Notes under the pieces: generated by a model | What the model saw: only the letters and a program-made list of their open reading frames with translations | Database searches by the model: none | Told to the model about the DNA's origin: nothing | DNA from: Hyphomicrobiales bacterium | Lineage (GTDB): Bacteria; Pseudomonadota; Alphaproteobacteria; Rhizobiales; Rhizobiaceae | Direction: 5' to 3' | NCBI GenBank assembly: GCA_011087605.1 | Contig: JAALLE010000006.1 | Span: forward strand, 16,016-80,015 | Length of the DNA stretch: 64,000 bases | Program-made: the position numbers and the translations under genes | In this document: piece after piece, positions 33,922 through 41,076 of the stretch | How positions within the stretch are numbered: the first letter of the stretch is position 1 | Layout of the letters: each line of letters opens with the position of its first letter

Positions 33922-34386
33922 ATGCAGGAAACAGTGTTCATTCCCGTGATTTTTATTGGCGCCATTGTGGCGTTTATCGCCTTCTGGTTGGGCATTGTTT
34001 ACATGATATCCAGAATTGGTGGCTGGGCCGGCCTGGCAGAACAGTTTCCTGCGACTGGGCGAATCCAGGGGAGCGTCTATCGGTTTTGCAGTGCGCGGCT
34101 GAAATTCATGACAAGTTACAGCAATTGCATGACTGTGATTGTGTCACCTTCAGGTCTGTATATGGAGCCGATGATCCTGTTTCGTTTTGGCCATTCTCCA
34201 ATACTAATACCGCGCCGTGCGATAGTGGATTATGATGTGGGATCGCTGCCGTTTTTTCGTTCTGTACGTTTGACAATTCAAAAGCCAAACAGCGCGCAAA
34301 CGATATCCGTGAGATTGTATGGCAGAGGCCTGTCAGACGAGCTGGAACAATGGCTCGGCGGCCCGCAGCTTTCAGGTCGGATTTGA
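33922..34386 (+). CDS. Small membrane-anchored hypothetical protein
   Basis: A 154-aa protein with one clear N-terminal transmembrane helix (VFIPVIFIGAIVAFIAFWLG) and a mixed cytoplasmic or periplasmic remainder of about 120 residues. No recognised domain. The ATG follows a weak Shine-Dalgarno. It converges on the LysR regulator gene downstream. Confidence 0.6.
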   Translation: MQETVFIPVIFIGAIVAFIAFWLGIVYMISRIGGWAGLAEQFPATGRIQGSVYRFCSARLKFMTSYSNCMTVIVSPSGLYMEPMILFRFGHSPILIPRRAIVDYDVGSLPFFRSVRLTIQKPNSAQTISVRLYGRGLSDELEQWLGGPQLSGRI

Positions 34387-34426
34387 AACACTGAAACCAC
34401 ACGGTTGGGGGGTTGAAGGTCAAAGT

Positions 34427-35335
34427 CTAAGTTTTCAGCTCACCCGTCGCTGGGGCCAGCACGGTCTGCAGCCAATCAGCAAACAGTTTCAACCGGGGAT
34501 CGCGAAATGGCGATTGGGGGAACACCAGATAAAGACCGCTTTTCAATCTTTGTGCCAGCGGATGCAGGCGCACAAAGCGGCCTGAGTGCAATTCCAGCTG
34601 CATGGCCTGTATGTCGGGCAAGCATACGCCGTTACCACCCAACGCATATTCGGTTGCCAATGCGCGGTTATCGAAATGGATGAACTTGGGTTCCAGTTTT
34701 TTTGACATGCCGGCTTCTTCAAACCAGTTCCGCCAGGCCTCTTCCTGTCCCCTTGCGATGGCCAGATCCATTGCTGCAATATCCTGTGGCTGAAGCGGAA
34801 GCTTCCTGCCAGCGACCAGTTCCGGAGCGCATAGGGGCGAAACAAGATCAAGGTGAACACTGTATTGATCGAGTCCCGGCCAGTTTCCCAAGCCATGGCG
34901 CAATGCTGCATGGAAATCGGTATTGGTAAAGTCGACCAGCTCGTAAGAAAACCCAAGATCGACCGACAGACCGGGATTGGCAGCGTGAAAATCTTGCAGG
35001 CCCGGAACAATCAGCCGATTGCCATACCATGGTACAACCGATACCCGCAGCGATCCTGTTAATTCGGTTGATCGGAATCGGTTGACGGCGAAATCCATGC
35101 GATCAAAAGCGTGGTTGAGCTCTTCCGAAAGTGCCCGAGCTTCATCGGTCAAACGGACGCCGCGGGTCACCCGGTGAAACAGTTGTGCATCAAGATATTC
35201 TTCCAGAGCTTTGATCTGGTGGGAGACGGCAGCGTGAGTGACGTTCAATTCGTCAGCTGCCCCCTTAAAGCTCAAGTGCCGCGCTGCGGCTTCAAAGGCA
35301 CGAAGTTGATTGAGCGGGGGCAGGCGGCGGGTCAT
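34427..35335 (-). CDS. LysR-family transcriptional regulator (GcvA-like)
   Basis: A 302-aa LysR regulator with the N-terminal helix-turn-helix (LPPLNQLRAFEAAARHLSFKGAADELNVTHAAVSHQIKALEEYL, described in parts) and a substrate-binding domain. The opening LPPLNQLRAFEAAARH is typical of GcvA and AmpR-like members. The target is unknown. A TCTAAC-N7-GTTAGA repeat 21 nt upstream of its start fits the LysR T-N11-A pattern, and a small open reading frame is divergent from it. Confidence 0.9.
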   Translation of the reverse strand: MTRRLPPLNQLRAFEAAARHLSFKGAADELNVTHAAVSHQIKALEEYLDAQLFHRVTRGVRLTDEARALSEELNHAFDRMDFAVNRFRSTELTGSLRVSVVPWYGNRLIVPGLQDFHAANPGLSVDLGFSYELVDFTNTDFHAALRHGLGNWPGLDQYSVHLDLVSPLCAPELVAGRKLPLQPQDIAAMDLAIARGQEEAWRNWFEEAGMSKKLEPKFIHFDNRALATEYALGGNGVCLPDIQAMQLELHSGRFVRLHPLAQRLKSGLYLVFPQSPFRDPRLKLFADWLQTVLAPATGELKT

Positions 35336-35355
35336 GCCAGGAACGGATGAATTTT

Positions 35356-35374
35356 TCTAACCATCCCCGTTAGA
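35356..35374. promoter_or_regulatory. LysR box candidate
   Basis: TCTAAC and GTTAGA form perfect 6-bp arms with a 7-nt spacer. The T-N11-A core lies between the divergent LysR gene (35335) and the small ORF at 35461, where an autoregulatory site is expected. Confidence 0.5.
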
Positions 35375-35460
35375 TATGATCGTTTGTCGGTGCCCACTTC
35401 AGTTTCCTATCGTCTCTGCACCAGCTGATTAAAGCAAAGGTTCAATAGAAAGGGAACGTT

Positions 35461-35625
35461 ATGAAACAGATTGCACCAAACCGATTTTCCGAGCTTGATA
35501 TCGAATATATGCGGGCCGGGCTTCCACTTACACCTGACTTCCACCGCTTCACCACCCGGTTGCCAGGCGTAAATCGCCTTCAGCAGATATTTCGCCGTCC
35601 ATTCTCCGGCAGAGTCGGTCGCTAA
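35461..35625 (+). CDS. Small 54-aa open reading frame divergent from LysR
   Basis: The peptide begins MKQIAPNRFSELDIEYMRAG and ends RPFSGRVGR. GAAAGGGAA lies a suitable distance before the ATG. It is basic, has no recognised domain or membrane segment, and follows the LysR box candidate. Whether it is translated is unproven, but the start signal and position make it worth checking. An overlapping minus-strand reading here is less convincing. Confidence 0.45.
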   Translation: MKQIAPNRFSELDIEYMRAGLPLTPDFHRFTTRLPGVNRLQQIFRRPFSGRVGR

Positions 35626-35678
35626 CTTGGACAAATAGGCATTTGCCGGAATATTGTTTCAGGCAATAGGAGGACAAA

Positions 35679-36098
35679 GTGTCAGACCAATCCGAAAACA
35701 TTTTTACCGACGAGCTTGAAAACTTTACCGGCGGTTGCCTGTGTGGAGAAATCAAGTTCAGATCCGTCAACCCGCCCTACAATACCGGCTACTGTCATTG
35801 CAAAATATGCCGCAAATCGCTTGGCAACCTGTTTGGAACCTGGGTAATTTTAAAGCGCAAAGACTTGGAATACGTCACCCGTGAACCCGACTGGTATCAG
35901 TCAAGTGATGAGGTGCGGCGCGGGTTTTGCGGCAAATGCGGCTCTCCCATCGTTTTTCAACCCATGAAGCGGGACTTTGATGCGGTGTGGATTGGGACCA
36001 TTGACGGTGCTGAACGGTTCAAACCGCGGGGTCATTTTCATACAGAAAATAAAATTCCCTGGGTTGATATCCATGACGACCTGCCGGTCAGATCCTAA
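35679..36098 (+). CDS. GFA family protein (glutathione-dependent formaldehyde-activating-like)
   Basis: A 139-aa zinc-binding protein of the GFA/CENP-V family with the cysteine pattern GGCLCGEIKF, YCHCKICRKS and GFCGKCGSPI. A strong Shine-Dalgarno AGGAGG precedes a GTG start. The family includes an enzyme proposed to condense formaldehyde with glutathione and many uncharacterised members. It converges on the DUF1059 gene, and a second GFA paralogue lies at 36374. Confidence 0.85.
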   Translation: MSDQSENIFTDELENFTGGCLCGEIKFRSVNPPYNTGYCHCKICRKSLGNLFGTWVILKRKDLEYVTREPDWYQSSDEVRRGFCGKCGSPIVFQPMKRDFDAVWIGTIDGAERFKPRGHFHTENKIPWVDIHDDLPVRS

Positions 36099-36143
36099 GT
36101 CACTGTCGGTGGGCTCTTCGGCACTTTCCAACGGCGTTATGAC

Positions 36144-36338
36144 TTAACCGGACTTGATCAGAGTTCCCAGATACTGCCGCGTTTCGTCGTCCCAGGAACT
36201 GGGATCTTCACCATGGGCAATCACTGCATGCAGTTCCATCAGTTTCCAAACTTCATCTTCGGTGGCGGCCTTAACTTCACCCGAGCAGGTTTCCAAGCCT
36301 TCGCAGTCCTTGCAGGCATAAGAATAGATCGCGGACAT
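36144..36338 (-). CDS. DUF1059 domain protein
   Basis: A 64-aa small protein resembling DUF1059, with two cysteine pairs near the N-terminus (SYACKDCEG, then ETCSGEV) and a helical end. The ribosome binding site AGGAGAA precedes the ATG. The function is unknown. It lies downstream of the second GFA gene on the same strand, with a 35-nt gap. Confidence 0.75.
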   Translation of the reverse strand: MSAIYSYACKDCEGLETCSGEVKAATEDEVWKLMELHAVIAHGEDPSSWDDETRQYLGTLIKSG

Positions 36339-36373
36339 GATGTTCTCCTGTTTGTTGTGTGAACGTTTGCTGT

Positions 36374-36784
36374 TTAAAATTCTGAAAATGTCGGTAAGTC
36401 GTCATCGAGCTTGATCCAGGGTTGCTGGTGGCTGGTGAAAACATGGGATTTGGGGCTGACAATTGAAGGGTCGTCCAACGTGATGGCTGAGAACCAGGCG
36501 TCTGCGCTCCAGTCCTGACCATCTACTTCACCCTCGGCTGCATAGGTCAGAGTGGTGCCGCAGTCGCCGCAAAATCCTCGTTTAATGCCTGACGATTTTT
36601 CAATGGTTTTGATGGCTCCATTGGTAAAGGTAAAATCTTCGGCAGGGACCCGTGCCCAGGTCGCAAACGCCGCGCCCATCGCCATTTGGCAAGAGCGACA
36701 ATGGCAATGAGCAGACCATGTTGGTTGACTGACGATCTGGTATCGCACTGCACCACAATAGCATCCACCTTCAAACTTGCTCAT
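36374..36784 (-). CDS. GFA family protein (second paralogue)
   Basis: A 136-aa GFA-family zinc protein with GGCYCGAVRY, AHCHCRSCQ and GFCGDCGTTLTY. It is homologous to, but distinct from, the gene at 35679 and points the other way. It is divergent from a LysR regulator, and a directly repeated AAGAAATTCT lies between them. The reaction is unknown. Confidence 0.85.
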   Translation of the reverse strand: MSKFEGGCYCGAVRYQIVSQPTWSAHCHCRSCQMAMGAAFATWARVPAEDFTFTNGAIKTIEKSSGIKRGFCGDCGTTLTYAAEGEVDGQDWSADAWFSAITLDDPSIVSPKSHVFTSHQQPWIKLDDDLPTFSEF

Positions 36785-36814
36785 AAAATGTTGCCCTTCA
36801 TTCTTCCAACACCA

Positions 36815-36858
36815 AAGAAATTCTAGTCCATATTGATCTTAAATTTCCAAGAAATTCT
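36815..36858. promoter_or_regulatory. Direct repeat of AAGAAATTCT between GFA and LysR genes
   Basis: Two copies of AAGAAATTCT start 34 nt apart, at 36815 and 36849, in the divergent promoter region. The unit is nearly palindromic. It may be a LysR site. Confidence 0.35.
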
Positions 36859-36944
36859 GTTACATTCCATGTCAACATTGCTTTTTACTCATCAATATGC
36901 GACTCAAAAATAATTCCAAAGCTTTAGAAAATCTATTATATGGA

Positions 36945-37829
36945 ATGGAAAGACTTTCCCCCTTGAACAGCCTGCGTGCATTTTCAGCGGTGGCACAATG
37001 TGGAAACTACACGCAGGCAGCCAGTCGGTTGAACGTCACGCAGGCGGCTGTAAGCCAGCAGGTCAAGGCCTTGGAACTGCGACTTGGGATGAAGCTTGTT
37101 TCGCGGGTCGGGCGCAGCATCGAACTGACCGGCTCCAGAGCACTTTTGGCACGCGAGCTGGAGACCGGATTTGAAATCATCGGTCGCGGTATCGAGCGAT
37201 TATGGGAAGAACAAGTCAGTCGCCCGGTGCAAATTACCATGCCACCCGCCTTTGCGGTTGAATGGCTGATGCCCAAAATGGCCGAGTTCCAACGGCTTCA
37301 TCCAGAGATTCCGTTGATGCTCAACCCAACTTCCAAGATGGTTGACCTGAGACCTGGTGGGATGGACATAGCAATCCGTTATTCCGACCGACGACGGCTG
37401 GAATCCGGTCTTGATCCGCTGCTTGTCTCGGACATGATCGTGGTTGGTGCGCCATCACTGGTTGATGCCCACGCACCTTATGATCCTTCATCGCTGGTTG
37501 AGTTTCCATGGATTCAGGAATTGGGAACCAATGAGGTTGCTGACTGGTTTACCTATCATGGTGTCATCCCGGCTCAGTCTTTGAAGCTCAATGTCATGCC
37601 GGGCAATCTGATCATGGGGGCAGTTCGACGAGGCGAAGGTATCACCTATACCGCACGGGCATTTTTCGAAGAGGATCTTGCATCGGGCAACATCATCGAA
37701 TTGCACTCAGAGCCGGTGTTCGGACACTACTGCATCAAGCTGCCGCAGGATTATCAACGCCCGGCGGCGCAGATATTCCTGAACTGGCTTCGCAGCAAGG
37801 CGGAAACCGTATCGACAGTAGATAGTTGA
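36945..37829 (+). CDS. LysR-family transcriptional regulator
   Basis: A 294-aa regulator with the LysR helix-turn-helix. The start MERLSPLNSLRAFSAVAQ at 36945 matches the family, while a reading from 36897 adds an AT-rich, non-family segment. The C-terminal substrate-binding fold is present (PVQITMPPAFAVEWLMPKMAEF). It may regulate the divergent GFA and DUF1059 genes. Confidence 0.88.
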   Translation: MERLSPLNSLRAFSAVAQCGNYTQAASRLNVTQAAVSQQVKALELRLGMKLVSRVGRSIELTGSRALLARELETGFEIIGRGIERLWEEQVSRPVQITMPPAFAVEWLMPKMAEFQRLHPEIPLMLNPTSKMVDLRPGGMDIAIRYSDRRRLESGLDPLLVSDMIVVGAPSLVDAHAPYDPSSLVEFPWIQELGTNEVADWFTYHGVIPAQSLKLNVMPGNLIMGAVRRGEGITYTARAFFEEDLASGNIIELHSEPVFGHYCIKLPQDYQRPAAQIFLNWLRSKAETVSTVDS

Positions 37830-37874
37830 CGATAGCTCGGGTCGGGCAATCACAATCTGTGGATTGCTGAAGTG

Positions 37875-38249
37875 CTAACCCTTCATCTCAATTCGGATGC
37901 CGTGCACAGCTTTATCGCCGGTATTGTGGACGCGACCAAGCGGTTGCGGTGCCATATTGACCACCAGAGGGCCCTTGCCATCCCAGGCTTCGATGGCCTG
38001 CATGACATCACGGCTTGGCGGCAGACGTTCGCCCTCCGGCGAAATGTCATAAATATCGGGGTGAATGGCATCGAGTACAAATACCGATGGCCATCGATGG
38101 TGGTGCAACGGTTCTTGGTCATTTGGCGGCAGCGTAACTTCAAGGACCCTCAACCGATCATTTTCAAAAATTACCTTGTGGTGATCGGGAGCTGCAGCAA
38201 CCGCATCGAATTCTAGATCCCAGCTTTCGGGGTCCGACATATCTGACAT
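37875..38249 (-). CDS. Cupin-like protein
   Basis: A 124-aa protein with the cupin signature NDRLRVLEVTLPPNDQEPLHHHRWPSVFVLD followed by a second conserved stretch (HNTGDKAVHGIRIE). The metal-binding histidines are present in HHHRW. The function is unknown. It converges on the LysR gene and follows the nitroreductase gene by 100 nt on the same strand. Confidence 0.75.
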   Translation of the reverse strand: MSDMSDPESWDLEFDAVAAAPDHHKVIFENDRLRVLEVTLPPNDQEPLHHHRWPSVFVLDAIHPDIYDISPEGERLPPSRDVMQAIEAWDGKGPLVVNMAPQPLGRVHNTGDKAVHGIRIEMKG

Positions 38250-38349
38250 TTTGCATCTCCGGCGAGTTTCATAATCAGGGCAGTGTATGCAAACCCCTAA
38301 ACTTGGTCAAAATTGCCGGGACCGGGTCCAACGGTGCATGGAATACAGG

Positions 38350-39213
38350 TCAGTCTTTCTGCCGGCGTTTGGTGGCCTGGCCAGAAGTTCGTGGTGCTGA
38401 AAAATCGGCTTTGGGCTGCAGATTTCCGCCAGGGTTGCTATTCGCTGAGGTGAAGGCTGCGTCCCATTCGCCGAGTTTGTCTTCGCGGTCCTCCCAGGTC
38501 TCCAGCAATTCTTCATCACGATACATGGCAAAGGGCCGCAATGTGCTTTCGTAGAAATCGACCTGTTCGTGGGTGCGGTATTGTTCGGCCTGATAGCCGT
38601 TCCAATGCAGGCTTTGCTCAAGTGGTCGGTGGTAGCGGCGGTTCTGGCTGGCGGCGGGAAATCCGATTGGGATGGTACCATAGGCTTTCATCCAATCCGG
38701 ATACCCAAGAAGCTTCGACAATTCGCGATTGGTCAGGTCTTCGCCACCGCCAGACAACCAAGCGGAAGTCAGCCCTTCAGCAGTCACCCCCAACTGGATA
38801 TTCTGTATCGCCGCCCCCAGCGAACACAAAAAGATCGCCTCGTTATTGTCGAGATATTCAGCATCCATGTCGGCTGTCGTGGGTTGTGGAAAACAGACTT
38901 TCCAGCGGGGATCACCAAGAACAATGATGATGGCCACCGTATTGGCCAGATAGGTCTTTTTGACTGCCGGAAAACCTTTTGCATGGTCCACCAGTCTTTG
39001 GGCCTGGCGTTGAAAAACTGCTGTCACCGCGTCACGCATTTGCGGATCATCAACCACAATAAAGTCCCAGCATTGGGCATTGGCTCCCGAAGGGGCCCAG
39101 CGCCCGCAATCGACAATGCGGGAAAGGGCCGCGCGGTCGACGTCGCGTCCGGCTTCAAATTTTCGGACGCTGCGGCGTTGGCGAATGATATCCTGGAAAA
39201 GTTTGCTGGCCAT
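38350..39213 (-). CDS. Nitroreductase family protein
   Basis: The 287-aa protein begins with the typical RQRRSVRKFEAGRDVDRAALSRIVDCGRWAPSGANAQ, the FMN-binding entry of nitroreductases. The core matches the usual 200-220 residues, and about 60 extra residues follow, including the end KADFSAPRTSGQATKRRQKD. It uses NAD(P)H to reduce nitro, quinone or similar groups, or acts in BluB-like or dehalogenase chemistry. The natural substrate is unknown. Confidence 0.82.
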   Translation of the reverse strand: MASKLFQDIIRQRRSVRKFEAGRDVDRAALSRIVDCGRWAPSGANAQCWDFIVVDDPQMRDAVTAVFQRQAQRLVDHAKGFPAVKKTYLANTVAIIIVLGDPRWKVCFPQPTTADMDAEYLDNNEAIFLCSLGAAIQNIQLGVTAEGLTSAWLSGGGEDLTNRELSKLLGYPDWMKAYGTIPIGFPAASQNRRYHRPLEQSLHWNGYQAEQYRTHEQVDFYESTLRPFAMYRDEELLETWEDREDKLGEWDAAFTSANSNPGGNLQPKADFSAPRTSGQATKRRQKD

Positions 39214-39250
39214 TTGTGTCTCCCATATTCGGGAACACTGTAAACAAAAA

Positions 39251-39305
39251 AACCTGCCAGGAGCACATTTCTAATAAAAGAAATGACGGGGTGTCCTGGC
39301 AGGTT
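39251..39305 (-). terminator. Nested intrinsic terminator for the secreted orphan gene
   Basis: On the minus strand a 12-bp stem (AACCTGCCAGGA with TCCTGGCAGGTT) encloses a second 7-bp hairpin (CATTTCT/AGAAATG) and is followed by a T run. It lies 94 nt downstream of the gene ending at 39399. The nested layout is longer than most intrinsic terminators. Confidence 0.7.
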
Positions 39306-39314
39306 ACTCGGCAC

Positions 39315-39330
39315 ATCATCGCAAGATGAT
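39315..39330. other. GNRA-tetraloop hairpin next to the terminator
   Basis: ATCATC and GATGAT pair perfectly around GCAA, a GNRA loop if the + strand is transcribed. Together with the adjacent terminator, the region 39250-39400 is unusually structured. Confidence 0.4.
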
Positions 39331-39398
39331 CCCTACGCGCCGATTGAGGGTTTCGCGATCCGGATCAATAGGCGCCGGATCAGCGAAAATTCGATATG

Positions 39399-39833
39399 CT
39401 AGCCGCCCAGTTGAATTTTGCAGGAGGCTTTCAGAGGCGCCCAGTTGCTAAGTGTCTTGCCGTATTTGGTGCCAATCAGAATGCGATATTGAGAATCGAC
39501 TTTGTGATGGACATCAAAGCTTCGCGTAAAACTGGCCATGTGCAGGCCGTTGGCACCGGTTTTGGACTGAATTGTATACGGACCGCTGACGCTGCCGCCT
39601 TTGCGGGCGAGCAGGTATTGAATCGTCCCCGGCTTGTTGGTGAATATCCATCCGGTCATTTTCGCAGGTGCCGGGCAAACATTGACGATTGGGCTATTGA
39701 TCGCCAGTTGGGCTTTGGTGACTTTGAGCTGCCCTCCAGGTGGCGCAATCAAGTTTCCTGCAAAAGCCGCGCCTGAACCAACGGAAAGAGCCAGCGCTAA
39801 AATATAGGGGGCAGGTTTGTTAAAAAATGGCAT
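39399..39833 (-). CDS. Secreted hypothetical protein
   Basis: A 144-aa protein with a signal peptide at its N-terminus (MPFFNKPAPYILALALSVGSGAAFAG). The start at 39833 follows GGAGAAACC. The mature part is about 118 residues with two cysteines (INSPIVNVCPAP and PLKASCKIQLGG), which could form a disulfide. No domain is recognised. It is the likely transcript served by the nested terminator downstream. Confidence 0.7.
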   Translation of the reverse strand: MPFFNKPAPYILALALSVGSGAAFAGNLIAPPGGQLKVTKAQLAINSPIVNVCPAPAKMTGWIFTNKPGTIQYLLARKGGSVSGPYTIQSKTGANGLHMASFTRSFDVHHKVDSQYRILIGTKYGKTLSNWAPLKASCKIQLGG

Positions 39834-39984
39834 CTGGTTTCTCCATGAACCGGGTTGGTGAGCCCAATATGGAGAAGCAGTGAGATCAATTCTGTGCAAA
39901 TGTGCACTCATTGAAATGGATTGAATTATAACAATATAATCAATGTATTATGAGGATAATATCAATGTTCTGCTGATAAATCTG

Positions 39985-41070
39985 CTAATTTTTTAATAGT
40001 ACCGGCGCATTTTTTGCGAATGTCACACTGACTTTAGTACCTGATTCCAACGGTGCATCGACATCGTCGGATGTGGCGAACAGTTCACCGGCATTGGTCT
40101 TAATCGTCAGCTCCAGATGATTGCCGACATAGGTAACCCGTACAACTTCTCCGGCAAGACTGTTGGCCGCCCCCGGCTTGCCAATCACAATCCGGTTGGG
40201 GCGCACGCCCAACAATGCAGGCCCGACCTGATTGTCTCTAGGGGGTAATCTTACATTGTATCCGTCAAGCTCGACCAGTGCCTGATTGCCCTCAATCGAG
40301 ACGATCTGACAATCAAGAATATTTGCTTCGCCGATAAAGTCGGCAACGAAGCGATTTGCCGGGGCGTCATAGAGATCTCGGGGCGTGCCGTCCTGAGCGA
40401 TGACGGCATTATTCATCACGATTATCCGGTCGGAAACGGCCAGTGCCTCTTCCTGGTCGTGGGTGACATAGACCACCGTCAAGCCTAAATTCTGCTGGAT
40501 TTCGCGGATTTCTTCGCGCACCCGTCGGCGTAATTTGGCATCGAGATTGGACAGGGGTTCATCAAACAGCAGCACCTGCGGTTCCAGCACAAGCGCGCGC
40601 GCCACGGCGACACGCTGCTGTTGGCCACCCGACAGTTCACTTGGCAGGCGATCGCCATATCCATCCAGCCCGACTAGATTCAATCCGGCAAGCGCACGAT
40701 CCTGAATTTCGGACTTCTTGAAACCTGAAAATTTTAGTCCATAGGATACATTTTCCAGCACCGACATATGTGGAAACAGCGCATAGGACTGGAACACCAT
40801 CGACACATCACGATCTGTGGCTGGAAGATTGGTGACATCCATGTCGCCGATCATCACTTTGCCGCTGGTTGGCATTTCAAGACCGGCAATCATACGTAGC
40901 GTCGTGGTTTTGCCACAGCCCGACGGACCAAGCAGAGTGACGAGCGTACCAGCTTCGATATTGATCGAGACATCGTCCACCGCTCGAACACCGGTGGTTG
41001 GATTGCCATAAACTTTAGAGACATTGTGGAACGATACCGAGGCGGCTTTGCTGTTTTTGTTGAGCATCAC
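39985..41070 (-). CDS. Afu/Fbp/Pot-type ABC transporter ATP-binding protein
   Basis: A 361-aa ATPase with Walker A GPSGCGKTTTLRM near residue 47, signature LSGGQQQRVAVARAL and a Walker B aspartate in LFDEPLSNLDAKL. A C-terminal TOBE domain occupies about residues 275-355. It energises the permease and binding-protein pair upstream on the same strand, and there are only 6 nt to the permease. Members import ferric iron, sugar phosphates, putrescine or thiamine. Confidence 0.92.
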   Translation of the reverse strand: MMLNKNSKAASVSFHNVSKVYGNPTTGVRAVDDVSINIEAGTLVTLLGPSGCGKTTTLRMIAGLEMPTSGKVMIGDMDVTNLPATDRDVSMVFQSYALFPHMSVLENVSYGLKFSGFKKSEIQDRALAGLNLVGLDGYGDRLPSELSGGQQQRVAVARALVLEPQVLLFDEPLSNLDAKLRRRVREEIREIQQNLGLTVVYVTHDQEEALAVSDRIIVMNNAVIAQDGTPRDLYDAPANRFVADFIGEANILDCQIVSIEGNQALVELDGYNVRLPPRDNQVGPALLGVRPNRIVIGKPGAANSLAGEVVRVTYVGNHLELTIKTNAGELFATSDDVDAPLESGTKVSVTFAKNAPVLLKN

Positions 41071-41076
41071 ACTTCC

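Noticed and set aside
35407..35634. 75-aa minus-strand reading opposite the small ORF
   Set aside because: It has no start signal of note, while the opposing + strand frame has a strong Shine-Dalgarno and sensible position.
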